Source: Anaeroplasmataceae bacterium (GTDB lineage Bacteria > Bacillota_I > Bacilli_A > Acholeplasmatales > JAEDCM01). Taken from it: a stretch of 64,000 nucleotides of DNA. The notes beneath the pieces were generated by a model that made no database searches, was not told the origin of the DNA, and saw nothing but the letters and a program-made list of their open reading frames with translations. A program made the translations under genes and the position numbers. This document shows, in pieces, positions 48,888-56,945 of this stretch (the first letter of the stretch is position 1; every line of letters starts with the position of its first letter). The stretch covers positions 1 to 64,000 of the forward strand of contig JAEDCM010000002.1 in assembly GCA_016294165.1 (NCBI GenBank). Direction: 5' to 3'.

Positions 48888-49000
48888 GATTTGCTACCAT
48901 ATTATAATGGCCAAGTCCTTTTTAAAGTTAGATAATAGGAGTTGTGCTTAAAGATTTAATAAATTAAATTTAGCCTTAAGCGCAATGCTTAAGGTTTTTT
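48886..49000 (+). promoter_or_regulatory. Transcription attenuator of the aro operon
   Basis: Four mutually exclusive pairings are visible. A: AGGATTTG (48886-48893) with CAAGTCCT (48912-48919), plus inner CCAT/ATGG. B: the same CAAGTCCT with AGGAGTTG (48937-48944), one mismatch. C, antiterminator: 48942-48951 with 48976-48985, 10 bp. D, terminator: CCTTAAGC/GCTTAAGG (48974-48981 with 48987-48994) followed by T6. Stalling at the Tyr codons leaves A free to form, which releases C and blocks D; a ribosome reaching the stop covers the A arm, so B forms, C is lost and D terminates. Confidence 0.8.
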
Positions 49001-49020
49001 ATTTCAGGAGGATATCAAAA

Positions 49021-50037
49021 ATGATTATTAAGATGTTAGAAAAGGCAACAAGCGAAGAGTGCCAAAAGGTTAAGGAATTATTAATTAAGAAAAATTTTCA
49101 AGTAAAGGATATTTCAGGAGATACTTGCTGTGTATTTGGTGTAGTTGGTGATACATCATCAGTTGATACAAATGATATTTATGCTTTATCAGGTGTATCT
49201 AATGTAACAAGAATTCAAGTGCCATTTAAAAAAGCAAGTCGTACATTTAAGCATGAGGATACAATTGTCAATGTCGGCGATGCTAAAATTGGTGAAGGAA
49301 CATTTACTGTTATTGCTGGTCCTTGTTCAGTAGAGTCAAAGGAACAAATCGTTGGAATCGCAAAGGATGTAAAAGCTAGTGGAGCACTTTTATTAAGAGG
49401 AGGGGCATTTAAGCCTCGTACTTCTCCATATTCATTCCAAGGATTAGAACTTGAAGGATTAGAGTTATTAAAAGAAGCAAGAAAAGAAACTGGACTACCA
49501 ATTGTAACAGAGATTATGAGTGTTGATTTAATTGATACATTTGTTAAAGATGTTGATGTTATTCAAGTTGGAGCTCGTAATATGCAAAACTTTGCTTTAT
49601 TGAAAGCTTTAGGTAAAGTTAATAAGCCTATTTTATTAAAAAGAGGCTTATCAGCAACAATTGAAGAATGGTTGATGAGTGCTGAATATATCATGGCTGG
49701 TGGAAATGAGAATGTCATCTTATGTGAAAGAGGAATTCGTACATTTGAAAAATATACAAGAAATACTTTAGATTTATCAGCGGTTTTAGCTGTTAAAGAA
49801 TTATCACATTTACCAGTTATTGTTGACCCATCACACTCTGCAGGTAAGTGGCAAATGGTTGAAAAGCTTTCATTAGCTGCTGCAGCTGTTGGGGCTGATG
49901 GAATTATTGTTGAAGTACATAATGATCCAGAACATGCATTATGCGATGGTAACCAATCTATTAAACCAAAGAAGTTTGCTGAAATGATGGCTAAAATTGA
50001 AGCTATTACTGATGTATTAGGAAAAAAACTTAGATAA
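49021..50037 (+). CDS. aroF: 3-Deoxy-7-phosphoheptulonate synthase with regulatory N-domain
   Basis: A 338-residue DAHP synthase joining phosphoenolpyruvate and erythrose 4-phosphate. Residues about 1-65 form a ferredoxin-like domain as in the Thermotoga enzyme, where it mediates feedback by Tyr/Phe; the barrel begins FTVIAGPCSVES (about 95-106) and holds LLRGGAFKPRTSPYSFQG and VDPSHSAGKW. ATG 49021 follows AGGAGG; the in-frame start at 48985 lies inside the attenuator terminator. It overlaps tyrA by 1 nt. Confidence 0.95.
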   Translation: MIIKMLEKATSEECQKVKELLIKKNFQVKDISGDTCCVFGVVGDTSSVDTNDIYALSGVSNVTRIQVPFKKASRTFKHEDTIVNVGDAKIGEGTFTVIAGPCSVESKEQIVGIAKDVKASGALLLRGGAFKPRTSPYSFQGLELEGLELLKEARKETGLPIVTEIMSVDLIDTFVKDVDVIQVGARNMQNFALLKALGKVNKPILLKRGLSATIEEWLMSAEYIMAGGNENVILCERGIRTFEKYTRNTLDLSAVLAVKELSHLPVIVDPSHSAGKWQMVEKLSLAAAAVGADGIIVEVHNDPEHALCDGNQSIKPKKFAEMMAKIEAITDVLGKKLR

Positions 50038-50858
50038 TGAAAATATTAATTGTAGGATTAGGAATGATTGGGGCTAGTTATGCAAAGGCTTTGACTGATA
50101 AAGGCTATGAGGTTTATGGTGTAACTAGAACACAAGAATCAATAAATAAGGCAAAGGATTGGAAAATCATTAAAGATGGGGGAATAGATGCTTCAAAGTT
50201 TATCCCGCTAGTAGATTTAATTGTTATTGGATTGTATCCAAAGGATATCGTTGATTTTATAAATAAATACAATCATCTATTTAAAGAAAATCAGGTGATT
50301 ACTGATGTGGCTGGTGTTAAAAACCATATTGAAGAAATTCAAGCAATTTCTAAATGTGAATTCATTGGATCACATCCAATGGCTGGAAGTGAGAAATCTG
50401 GTATTGATGCGATTAAACCAGAGATATTTAGGGGGGCAAATTTCTTAATCACACCACGTAATAATAGCGAAAGAGCCATCTCGATGGTTAGCGAGATTGC
50501 TAATGCTATGGGATTTGGTAAGATAACTATTATGACTCCCGAATATCATGATGAGGTTATATCATTTACGTCACAATTAACGCATGCTATTGCGGTTAGC
50601 TTAGTTAATAGTGATACAGATGAAAATACGCCAAGCCATACTGGTGATAGTTATCGTGAATTAACACGTATAGCAATGATCAACGAAAGGTTATGGAGCG
50701 AATTATTTTTAAGTAATAAGAATAATTTAATTAAGCAAATTGATAAGTTTACAGAACAATTAGAATTATTAAAAAATACCTTAGTCAATGATGATAAGGA
50801 GCAATTAGAGAAACTAATGATTTCATCATGTGAGAAAAGAAAGAGGTTTTTAAAATGA
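50037..50858 (+). CDS. tyrA: Prephenate dehydrogenase
   Basis: A 273-residue TyrA making 4-hydroxyphenylpyruvate for tyrosine. Rossmann motif GLGMIGASYAKAL near 7-19, SHPMAGSEKSGI near 117-128, SFTSQLTHAIA with the catalytic His region near 178-188. No C-terminal ACT domain, so it depends on operon control or on AroF feedback. TAATG overlap with aroF, ATGA overlap with aroB. Confidence 0.94.
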   Translation: MKILIVGLGMIGASYAKALTDKGYEVYGVTRTQESINKAKDWKIIKDGGIDASKFIPLVDLIVIGLYPKDIVDFINKYNHLFKENQVITDVAGVKNHIEEIQAISKCEFIGSHPMAGSEKSGIDAIKPEIFRGANFLITPRNNSERAISMVSEIANAMGFGKITIMTPEYHDEVISFTSQLTHAIAVSLVNSDTDENTPSHTGDSYRELTRIAMINERLWSELFLSNKNNLIKQIDKFTEQLELLKNTLVNDDKEQLEKLMISSCEKRKRFLK

Positions 50859-51883
50859 GAGAGTTAACAGTTGAACTATCAAATAATTCATATGATATTT
50901 TTATTAATAACAACATTATTGATAATGCTGGAAGTTATATTAAAAATATCTATAAGAACAAAGAGGTTTATATTTTAACTGATGTTCGTGTTAAAGAGTT
51001 ATATTTAGATCGTTTAATTAAAGGATTAGAAGGGTTTAATGTTCATAGCGTCGTTATTGAAGGTTATGAAAAGGCTAAATCAATTAAGGTTTATGAGGAG
51101 GTTTGTAATGAACTTATCTCCTTGGGAATTAAAAGAAACCATCTATTAATTGCTTTAGGTGGAGGAGTTATTGGTGATTTATGCGGATTTATTAGTGCTA
51201 CCTTATATCGAGGTATTCCTTTTGTCCAGATTCCAACATCGCTTTTAGCACAAATGGATAGTTCGATTGGTGGGAAGGTTGGTATTAATCTAGAGATTGG
51301 GAAAAATCTTTTAGGTGCTTTTAATCAACCAAAACTTGTTTTAGTTGATCCGCTTGTTTTAAATACCTTACCAAAGAAGGAATTTGCTAGTGGCATGGGT
51401 GAATTGATTAAGCATGCATTTATTGGCAATCCTCAAATTCTTGATATGCTTGATGGTACAATCAATGAGGATATCGTTTGCGAATCATTAAAGGTTAAAA
51501 AGCGTGTTGTGGAAAATGATGAGTTTGATATGGGCGAAAGAATGATTTTAAACTTTGGTCATACATTTGGTCACGCTATTGAGAAAAAAGCTGGCTATGG
51601 TTTTTATACTCATGGTGAGGCAGTAGCGTTAGGAATGCTAATGGCAATTAGACTTGGTATAAAATTAGGAATTACTAAACCTTATATCTATGATAAATTA
51701 AAAGAAGTATTAGTTAAATATGATATGGCAAATGATGATTTAGATTTAAAGGAATATATGTATTTGTTGAAATATGATAAGAAAAATATTGCAGGGACTC
51801 TTCATTTTATTTTATTAGAGGATATGGGTAAGCCAATTATTTATAAGGTTAAGGATACGGAGGTTGAAGAGTTATGCAAGTAG
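50855..51883 (+). CDS. aroB: 3-Dehydroquinate synthase
   Basis: A 342-residue AroB with GGGVIGDLCGFISATLYRG near 98-116, the IPTSLLAQMDSSIGGKVGIN segment, and metal-binding NFGHTFGHAIE near 230-240. It catalyses the second shikimate step. Overlaps tyrA (4 nt) and aroA (10 nt). Confidence 0.95.
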   Translation: MRELTVELSNNSYDIFINNNIIDNAGSYIKNIYKNKEVYILTDVRVKELYLDRLIKGLEGFNVHSVVIEGYEKAKSIKVYEEVCNELISLGIKRNHLLIALGGGVIGDLCGFISATLYRGIPFVQIPTSLLAQMDSSIGGKVGINLEIGKNLLGAFNQPKLVLVDPLVLNTLPKKEFASGMGELIKHAFIGNPQILDMLDGTINEDIVCESLKVKKRVVENDEFDMGERMILNFGHTFGHAIEKKAGYGFYTHGEAVALGMLMAIRLGIKLGITKPYIYDKLKEVLVKYDMANDDLDLKEYMYLLKYDKKNIAGTLHFILLEDMGKPIIYKVKDTEVEELCK

Positions 51884-53136
51884 AGATTAAGCCAACATGC
51901 TTAAAAGGTAGTGTTGTTGTACCTCCATCAAAATCATACTCACATCGTGGAATCATTGCATCATCGTTATCTTGTGGAAAGTCAAAGGTTAGTAATGTTA
52001 TTTTTTCAAATGATATAAAAGCAACTATTGGTGGAATGTCTGCACTTGGGGCAAATATTCAAATTGATGGTAATAGTTTAAATATAATTGGAAGTCCAGT
52101 TTTAAGAAAAAATGATGTTATCAATTGTGAGGAATCAGGCTCAACTGTGCGATTTTTGATTCCTATCGCATTATGCAATGAAGCAGAGGTAACATTTGTT
52201 GGAAAAAACAATTTAGTGTATCGTCCTTTAAAACCATATTTAGATATTTGTGATGAACAAGGATTAAAATATACGAAATTTGAAAATGAGTTACCAATTA
52301 AATTTGATGGTAAGCTAAAGAGCGGAACTTATAATATTCCTGGTGATATTAGTTCACAATTCATTACTGGACTTTTATATGCTCTGCCTTTATTAGATGG
52401 AGATTCAGTGATTAATATTACAACACCACTTGAGTCAAAAGGATATATTGATTTAACATTAGATATTTTAGATAAATATCAAATTAAAATAGTAAATGAT
52501 AATTATCAAAAGTTTTATATTGCTGGTAATCAAAACTATCAACCATTTGATTATTATGTTGAGGGTGATTATTCACAAGCGGCATTTTATTTGGTTGCGG
52601 GAATAATTGGTGAGGGATTGACTCTTAAGGGAATGAATGAGAAATCCTTCCAAGGTGACATGGCAATCATTGACTTTATTAGAAAAATGGGTGGCCGTGT
52701 TGAATTTGTTGGTGATGATTTAGTTTGTTATAAATCAAAAACTCATGGAGCCGTCATTGATCTATCACAAGCACCGGATCTAGGGCCAATAATTACTGTT
52801 TTAGCTGCTTTAAGCGAAGGTGAAACGAGAATTATTAATGCATCGAGGTTAAGAATTAAGGAATCAGATCGAATCCTTTCAATTACTACCGAGCTTCGTA
52901 AGCTTGGAGCTAATATTGAAATGCTAGAGGATGGAATGATTATTAATGGGATTGAGAATTTTGGTTCATCTGATAAGCTTTCATCATGGAATGATCATCG
53001 TATTGCGATGAGCTTAGCAGTTGCGTCTATTAGATGTAATGATACAATAAAAATTGACGGTATGGAATCAATTAACAAATCATATCCAGATTTTATTAAG
53101 GATTTTAATAGCCTTGGAGGACAAATAAAATGCTAA
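51874..53136 (+). CDS. aroA: 3-Phosphoshikimate 1-carboxyvinyltransferase (EPSP synthase)
   Basis: A 420-residue EPSP synthase: PPSKSYSHRGIIASSL near 16-31, EESGSTVRFLIP near 86-97, GDISSQFITGLL near 156-167, DLGPIITVLAA and the C-terminal SWNDHRIAMSLAVA. Full length. It starts within aroB, with GAGG as ribosome site. Confidence 0.95.
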   Translation: MQVEIKPTCLKGSVVVPPSKSYSHRGIIASSLSCGKSKVSNVIFSNDIKATIGGMSALGANIQIDGNSLNIIGSPVLRKNDVINCEESGSTVRFLIPIALCNEAEVTFVGKNNLVYRPLKPYLDICDEQGLKYTKFENELPIKFDGKLKSGTYNIPGDISSQFITGLLYALPLLDGDSVINITTPLESKGYIDLTLDILDKYQIKIVNDNYQKFYIAGNQNYQPFDYYVEGDYSQAAFYLVAGIIGEGLTLKGMNEKSFQGDMAIIDFIRKMGGRVEFVGDDLVCYKSKTHGAVIDLSQAPDLGPIITVLAALSEGETRIINASRLRIKESDRILSITTELRKLGANIEMLEDGMIINGIENFGSSDKLSSWNDHRIAMSLAVASIRCNDTIKIDGMESINKSYPDFIKDFNSLGGQIKC

Positions 53137-53387
53137 CAGAAATTAGAAAACAAATTGATGCTATTGATAAAGAAATCGCTGATTTATTTAGTAAGAGAAT
53201 GGATCTTGTTAAGCAAGTTATTGCTTATAAAAAGGAAAATAATTTGCCTATTTTAGATCAAAATCGTGAGAATCAAATGATTTTAAATAATAAGGCAAAT
53301 GTTAAAGAAGAATACCAAGATTACTATATAAAGTTATTAATTACTCTAATGAGTGTTTCTAAGGAGCTTCAAAATGAGCTTAAGTAA
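53130..53387 (+). CDS. Chorismate mutase, AroQ class
   Basis: An 85-residue monofunctional AroQ-type mutase (all-helical): MLTEIRKQIDAIDKEIADLF, RMDLVKQVIAYKKEN and LPILDQNREN carry the active-site Arg/Lys pattern. It converts chorismate to prephenate for tyrA. It is not fused to a prephenate dehydratase or DAHP synthase. Overlaps aroA by 7 nt and aroE by 14 nt. Confidence 0.92.
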   Translation: MLTEIRKQIDAIDKEIADLFSKRMDLVKQVIAYKKENNLPILDQNRENQMILNNKANVKEEYQDYYIKLLITLMSVSKELQNELK

Positions 53388-54135
53388 GTATGGACTAATT
53401 GGAGAGCATTTATCTCATAGCTATTCTGCAATCATTCATAATCGTTTTTTTAAGATTCATAATATTGATGCGAATTATGAGTTAATTGAGGTTAGTGAGG
53501 ATGGTCTAAAGGATTTAGTTGATTCCTTAAGAAGAGGAGAGTATCAAGGCTTTAATGTTACAATTCCTTATAAAGTAAAGGTCATGCAATATTTAGATGA
53601 GGTTTCTAGCGAAGCTTTAAAAGTTGGAGCTGTTAATACAATTGCCTATAAGGATGGTAAGGTAATTGGTTATAATACCGATTATTATGGTTTTTTAGAT
53701 ACTATTAAAAGACATAATATCGATTGTAAAAATAAAAATGCTTATATTTTAGGTAATGGTGGAGCATGTAAAGCATGCTTCTCGGTATTAGATGATTTGG
53801 GAGCAAATGTAAATATTGTTTCAAGAAGTAGTCATATGAGCTATGGTGAGTTAGAACAATTAAACGATATTTATTTAATGGTAAATACAACTCCTGTAGG
53901 AATGTTTCCTAATGTAGATAATATGCCTGTTAAAGAAGAAGTGAAGGATAAGGCAAAATATATTATCGATATCATTTATAATCCGATTAAAACCAAATTA
54001 ATTGATGGTAAGGAGCAAGGTTATAATGGTTTATATATGCTCGTTTCACAGGCAATCAAGGCATTGGAGATTTGGTTGGATATTAGAATCGATGATAAGG
54101 AAGATATATATCAATATTTGAAGGAAGTGATTTAA
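53374..54135 (+). CDS. aroE: Shikimate dehydrogenase
   Basis: A 253-residue enzyme reducing 3-dehydroshikimate with NADPH. Seen: GLIGEHLSHSYSAIIHN at the start, FNVTIPYKVKVM with catalytic Lys near 65, GAVNTIAY, and Rossmann loop ILGNGGACKACF near 123-134. ATG 53374 follows AAGGAG with 7-nt spacing, inside the chorismate mutase gene. TAATG overlap with aroC. Confidence 0.94.
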   Translation: MSLSKYGLIGEHLSHSYSAIIHNRFFKIHNIDANYELIEVSEDGLKDLVDSLRRGEYQGFNVTIPYKVKVMQYLDEVSSEALKVGAVNTIAYKDGKVIGYNTDYYGFLDTIKRHNIDCKNKNAYILGNGGACKACFSVLDDLGANVNIVSRSSHMSYGELEQLNDIYLMVNTTPVGMFPNVDNMPVKEEVKDKAKYIIDIIYNPIKTKLIDGKEQGYNGLYMLVSQAIKALEIWLDIRIDDKEDIYQYLKEVI

Positions 54136-55127
54136 TGAACACCTTTGGAAGAATGTATAAAACATCAATTTATGGTGAATCTCATGGAGATAGTATTGGG
54201 GTTGTAATTGATGGAATGAAACCAGGAATCAAGGTTGATGAAGATGCTTTAATGGCTCTAATAGAGCGTAGGAAACCGGGTGGTATTGGGACAACAAAGC
54301 GCGTTGAATCTGATATTCCTCATATAACATCAGGTGTATTTAATGGCTTTACTACTGGTTTTCCTATTCATATTTCATTTGAAAATAATAATACAATAAA
54401 CAAGGATTATTCAAATTTATTAACACATCCAAGGCCATCACATGCGGATTATGCAGCCAATGTAAAATTTAATGGTTTCCAAGATTATCGTGGTGGTGGA
54501 CATTTTTCAGGAAGATTAACCCTAGGACTTGTGGCTAGTGGATATTTTGCATCATTATTAACACCATTTAAGGTTTCATCAAAATTAATTCAAATTGGTG
54601 AAAAAAAGGTTACTGATAATTTTAATGTAGATGAGTATTTAAAGGAAATTGTTTCTAATGGTGATTCGGTTGGTGGTATCATTGAAATTACGGTATCTAA
54701 TATGATTGCGGGAGTTGGTGAGCCATATTTTGATTCTGTTGAATCAGTTTTAAGCCATTTGTTATTTTCAGTACCAGCGGTTAAGGGTGTTGAATTTGGT
54801 GCAGGTTTTAATGGTGTTAATATGCTAGGTAGTGAATTTAATGATTGTATTATTGATGCTAATGGTAAGACTAAAACAAATAATAATGGTGGAATCAATG
54901 GTGGTATTTCTAATGGAAATGATTTGGTAATTCGTGTTATGATGAAACCAACACCAAGTATTTATAAAGGTCAAGAAACTTTTAATTTCAAAACTAATCA
55001 GATCGAAGAGTTAGTAATTCGTGGTAGACATGATGCTTGTATTGCAAGACGAGCTATGGTTGTTTTAGAGTCAGTATGTCATATGGGATTAGCTGATCTA
55101 TATTTAACATATAAAGCATATAAGTAA
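54135..55127 (+). CDS. aroC: Chorismate synthase
   Basis: A 330-residue FMN-dependent enzyme making chorismate. Signatures: YGESHGDSIGVVIDG near 13-27, RPSHADYAANVKF near 97-109, and RGRHDACIARRAMVVLESV near 294-312. Somewhat shorter than most members (about 360) but with the conserved ends. Last gene of the operon; aroK (shikimate kinase) and a 3-dehydroquinase gene are absent from this cluster. Confidence 0.94.
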   Translation: MNTFGRMYKTSIYGESHGDSIGVVIDGMKPGIKVDEDALMALIERRKPGGIGTTKRVESDIPHITSGVFNGFTTGFPIHISFENNNTINKDYSNLLTHPRPSHADYAANVKFNGFQDYRGGGHFSGRLTLGLVASGYFASLLTPFKVSSKLIQIGEKKVTDNFNVDEYLKEIVSNGDSVGGIIEITVSNMIAGVGEPYFDSVESVLSHLLFSVPAVKGVEFGAGFNGVNMLGSEFNDCIIDANGKTKTNNNGGINGGISNGNDLVIRVMMKPTPSIYKGQETFNFKTNQIEELVIRGRHDACIARRAMVVLESVCHMGLADLYLTYKAYK

Positions 55128-55132
55128 TAAAT

Positions 55133-55157
55133 AAAATGGCTTACCAAAGCCATTTTT
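55133..55157 (+). terminator. Terminator of the aro operon
   Basis: A perfect 10-bp stem AAAATGGCTT/AAGCCATTTT (55133-55142 and 55147-55156), loop ACCA. Confidence 0.85.
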
Positions 55158-55251
55158 AATCTTTATATGTTTTTTTATTTACGTTTTTAATTTAGTTTAT
55201 CAAATAATTTTTAATTATTTTTGTCAAATCTATTTTAAAAAAATGACTTTG

Positions 55252-55260
55252 TGATATAAT
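55252..55260 (+). promoter_or_regulatory. Extended -10 promoter
   Basis: TGA followed by TATAAT (55255-55260); the -35 is weak. Precedes the membrane-protein gene and the NfnAB pair. Confidence 0.55.
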
Positions 55261-55288
55261 AGAAGAGGATTTTTAAGGGAGTGAATAT

Positions 55289-56074
55289 ATGATTGTTATT
55301 TTTGCGTTATTTTTATATTATTTGGGGATTAAATATTTTGCAAAAGATAATAAGAAAATAACTTTAGTTAAAATTGGATTAATTGTTACAGCAATAATTG
55401 TTTTAACTGATGCATCATATATCGCAAGTAAAGGATTTGTTTCTTATTTTAAGAGCAATGGATGGCAGGTTTTATTAGCTTTTATTGTATATATGATTTT
55501 TGTTATGTTTGACAAGAATTTTATAAGAAAAAATAATTTTAATCGAAAATCAAAAAGAAAGATTAAAACTGTTATTAATACAAACAAGTTAAAAGTAAAG
55601 TATCTTATTGGAATAACAATAATTGAGATAATATTGTTTGGCTTATGTCTTGCGAATATGATTTTAGATTATTATAATATTAGTAATGTTCCACTATTTG
55701 CATTAGGTGCAGGTATTGTATTTAGTATTTTTACAATTGTTGTTTTATTTAAAAATTCTTGTGAAAAATTTATCTTAGTTATTGATTTGAATAAATCGTT
55801 TAGCGTTTATAGTAAAGATATTTCAAATGTTGCGAAATTTGATTATTCTTTGTGTATTGGTGATTTATATCGTTATTATATTATTGAAAAACTTCCAAAC
55901 ATTTATTTTAAAACAGATAAAAAGGAAGTACATTATGTGTTCTATTTGAAAAGCGAAAATTTAGATTATTTTGATATTAATAATTTAGATATGACTAAAG
56001 AAAATGATGATAATTATAAAGAGTATATTGATAAGCTTAAGATGAAAAATCGTGTTAAGCTAGTTGTAAAATAG
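55289..56074 (+). CDS. Uncharacterised membrane protein
   Basis: A 261-residue protein with about five membrane helices (near 1-16, 26-45, 57-75, 103-122, 133-155), a very basic loop (about 76-100), and a C-terminal soluble domain of about 100 residues (VIDLNKSFSVYSKD, YVFYLKSENLDYF). I recognise no family. GGGAGTG precedes the ATG. Only 28 nt separate it from the NfnA-like gene, so they may be cotranscribed; no functional link is evident. Confidence 0.72.
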   Translation: MIVIFALFLYYLGIKYFAKDNKKITLVKIGLIVTAIIVLTDASYIASKGFVSYFKSNGWQVLLAFIVYMIFVMFDKNFIRKNNFNRKSKRKIKTVINTNKLKVKYLIGITIIEIILFGLCLANMILDYYNISNVPLFALGAGIVFSIFTIVVLFKNSCEKFILVIDLNKSFSVYSKDISNVAKFDYSLCIGDLYRYYIIEKLPNIYFKTDKKEVHYVFYLKSENLDYFDINNLDMTKENDDNYKEYIDKLKMKNRVKLVVK

Positions 56075-56102
56075 AAAATAAATATTAAGTAAAGGTGAGA
56101 GT

Positions 56103-56945
56103 ATGTACAAGATTACACAAAAAAAACAATTGAATGATGATGTATATCAAATGACAGTATTAGCTCCAAGAGTTGCGAAAAGAGCTTTAGCAGGTCACTT
56201 TGTTGTTATCAGAATTGATGAGGTTGGAGAAAGAATACCACTTACAATTTCATATGCGAACAAGGAGACTGGTGAGGTTGAATTAGTCATTCAATCTGTT
56301 GGTCATTCAACAAGAAAACTAAAGGAATATAATGAAGGGGACTATATTAAAGATATTATGGGTCCACTTGGAAAGCCAACAGTAATTCATTCTGATCGTA
56401 AAAATATTTTAGGTATTGCTGGTGGAGTTGGTGCAGCGCCTATTCTTCCACAATTAATTGCTTATAAGGAAACTGGAGCTAAGGTTACTTTAATTACTGG
56501 TGGTAGAACAGATAAACATTTAATTTTAATGGATCGTTTAAGCGCAACATGTGATGAGGTTTATCCTTGTACAAATGATGGTTCAGTTGGTCATAAAGGA
56601 TTTGTTACAGATGTCTTAAAGGATATGCTTGCTAAAGATCCTCATCAATTTGATGAAGTAATTGCTATTGGTCCAGCTGTTATGATGAAGGCAGTTGTGG
56701 AAATTACAAAGCAATATAATGTTCCAACAAGTGTATCATTAAACCCAATTATGATTGATGGTACAGGTATGTGCGGTGAGTGCCGTGTTTCTGTTGGTGG
56801 AGAAACAAAATTTGCGTGTGTTGATGGTCCGGATTTTGATGGATTAAAGGTTGATTTTGATGAATTAATGAGACGCCAAAGAATCTTCAAAAAGGAAGAA
56901 GAGCATGCATGCAGAATGGAACAAGAGGTGAAGAAAAATGCTTAA
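56103..56945 (+). CDS. nfnA: NfnA/SudB-like FAD/NAD- and 2Fe-2S-binding subunit
   Basis: A 280-residue ferredoxin reductase-type protein. N-terminal flavin domain with RIPLTISYAN near 40-49, NAD-binding GIAGGVGAAPILPQL near 103-117, and C-terminal DGTGMCGECRVSVGG with later ACVDGPDFDG, the Cys set for a 2Fe-2S cluster. Such subunits pair with a GltD-like partner in NADH-dependent ferredoxin:NADP+ oxidoreductase (Nfn) or sulfide dehydrogenase. The partner overlaps by 8 nt. AGGTGAG precedes the ATG. Confidence 0.88.
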   Translation: MYKITQKKQLNDDVYQMTVLAPRVAKRALAGHFVVIRIDEVGERIPLTISYANKETGEVELVIQSVGHSTRKLKEYNEGDYIKDIMGPLGKPTVIHSDRKNILGIAGGVGAAPILPQLIAYKETGAKVTLITGGRTDKHLILMDRLSATCDEVYPCTNDGSVGHKGFVTDVLKDMLAKDPHQFDEVIAIGPAVMMKAVVEITKQYNVPTSVSLNPIMIDGTGMCGECRVSVGGETKFACVDGPDFDGLKVDFDELMRRQRIFKKEEEHACRMEQEVKKNA

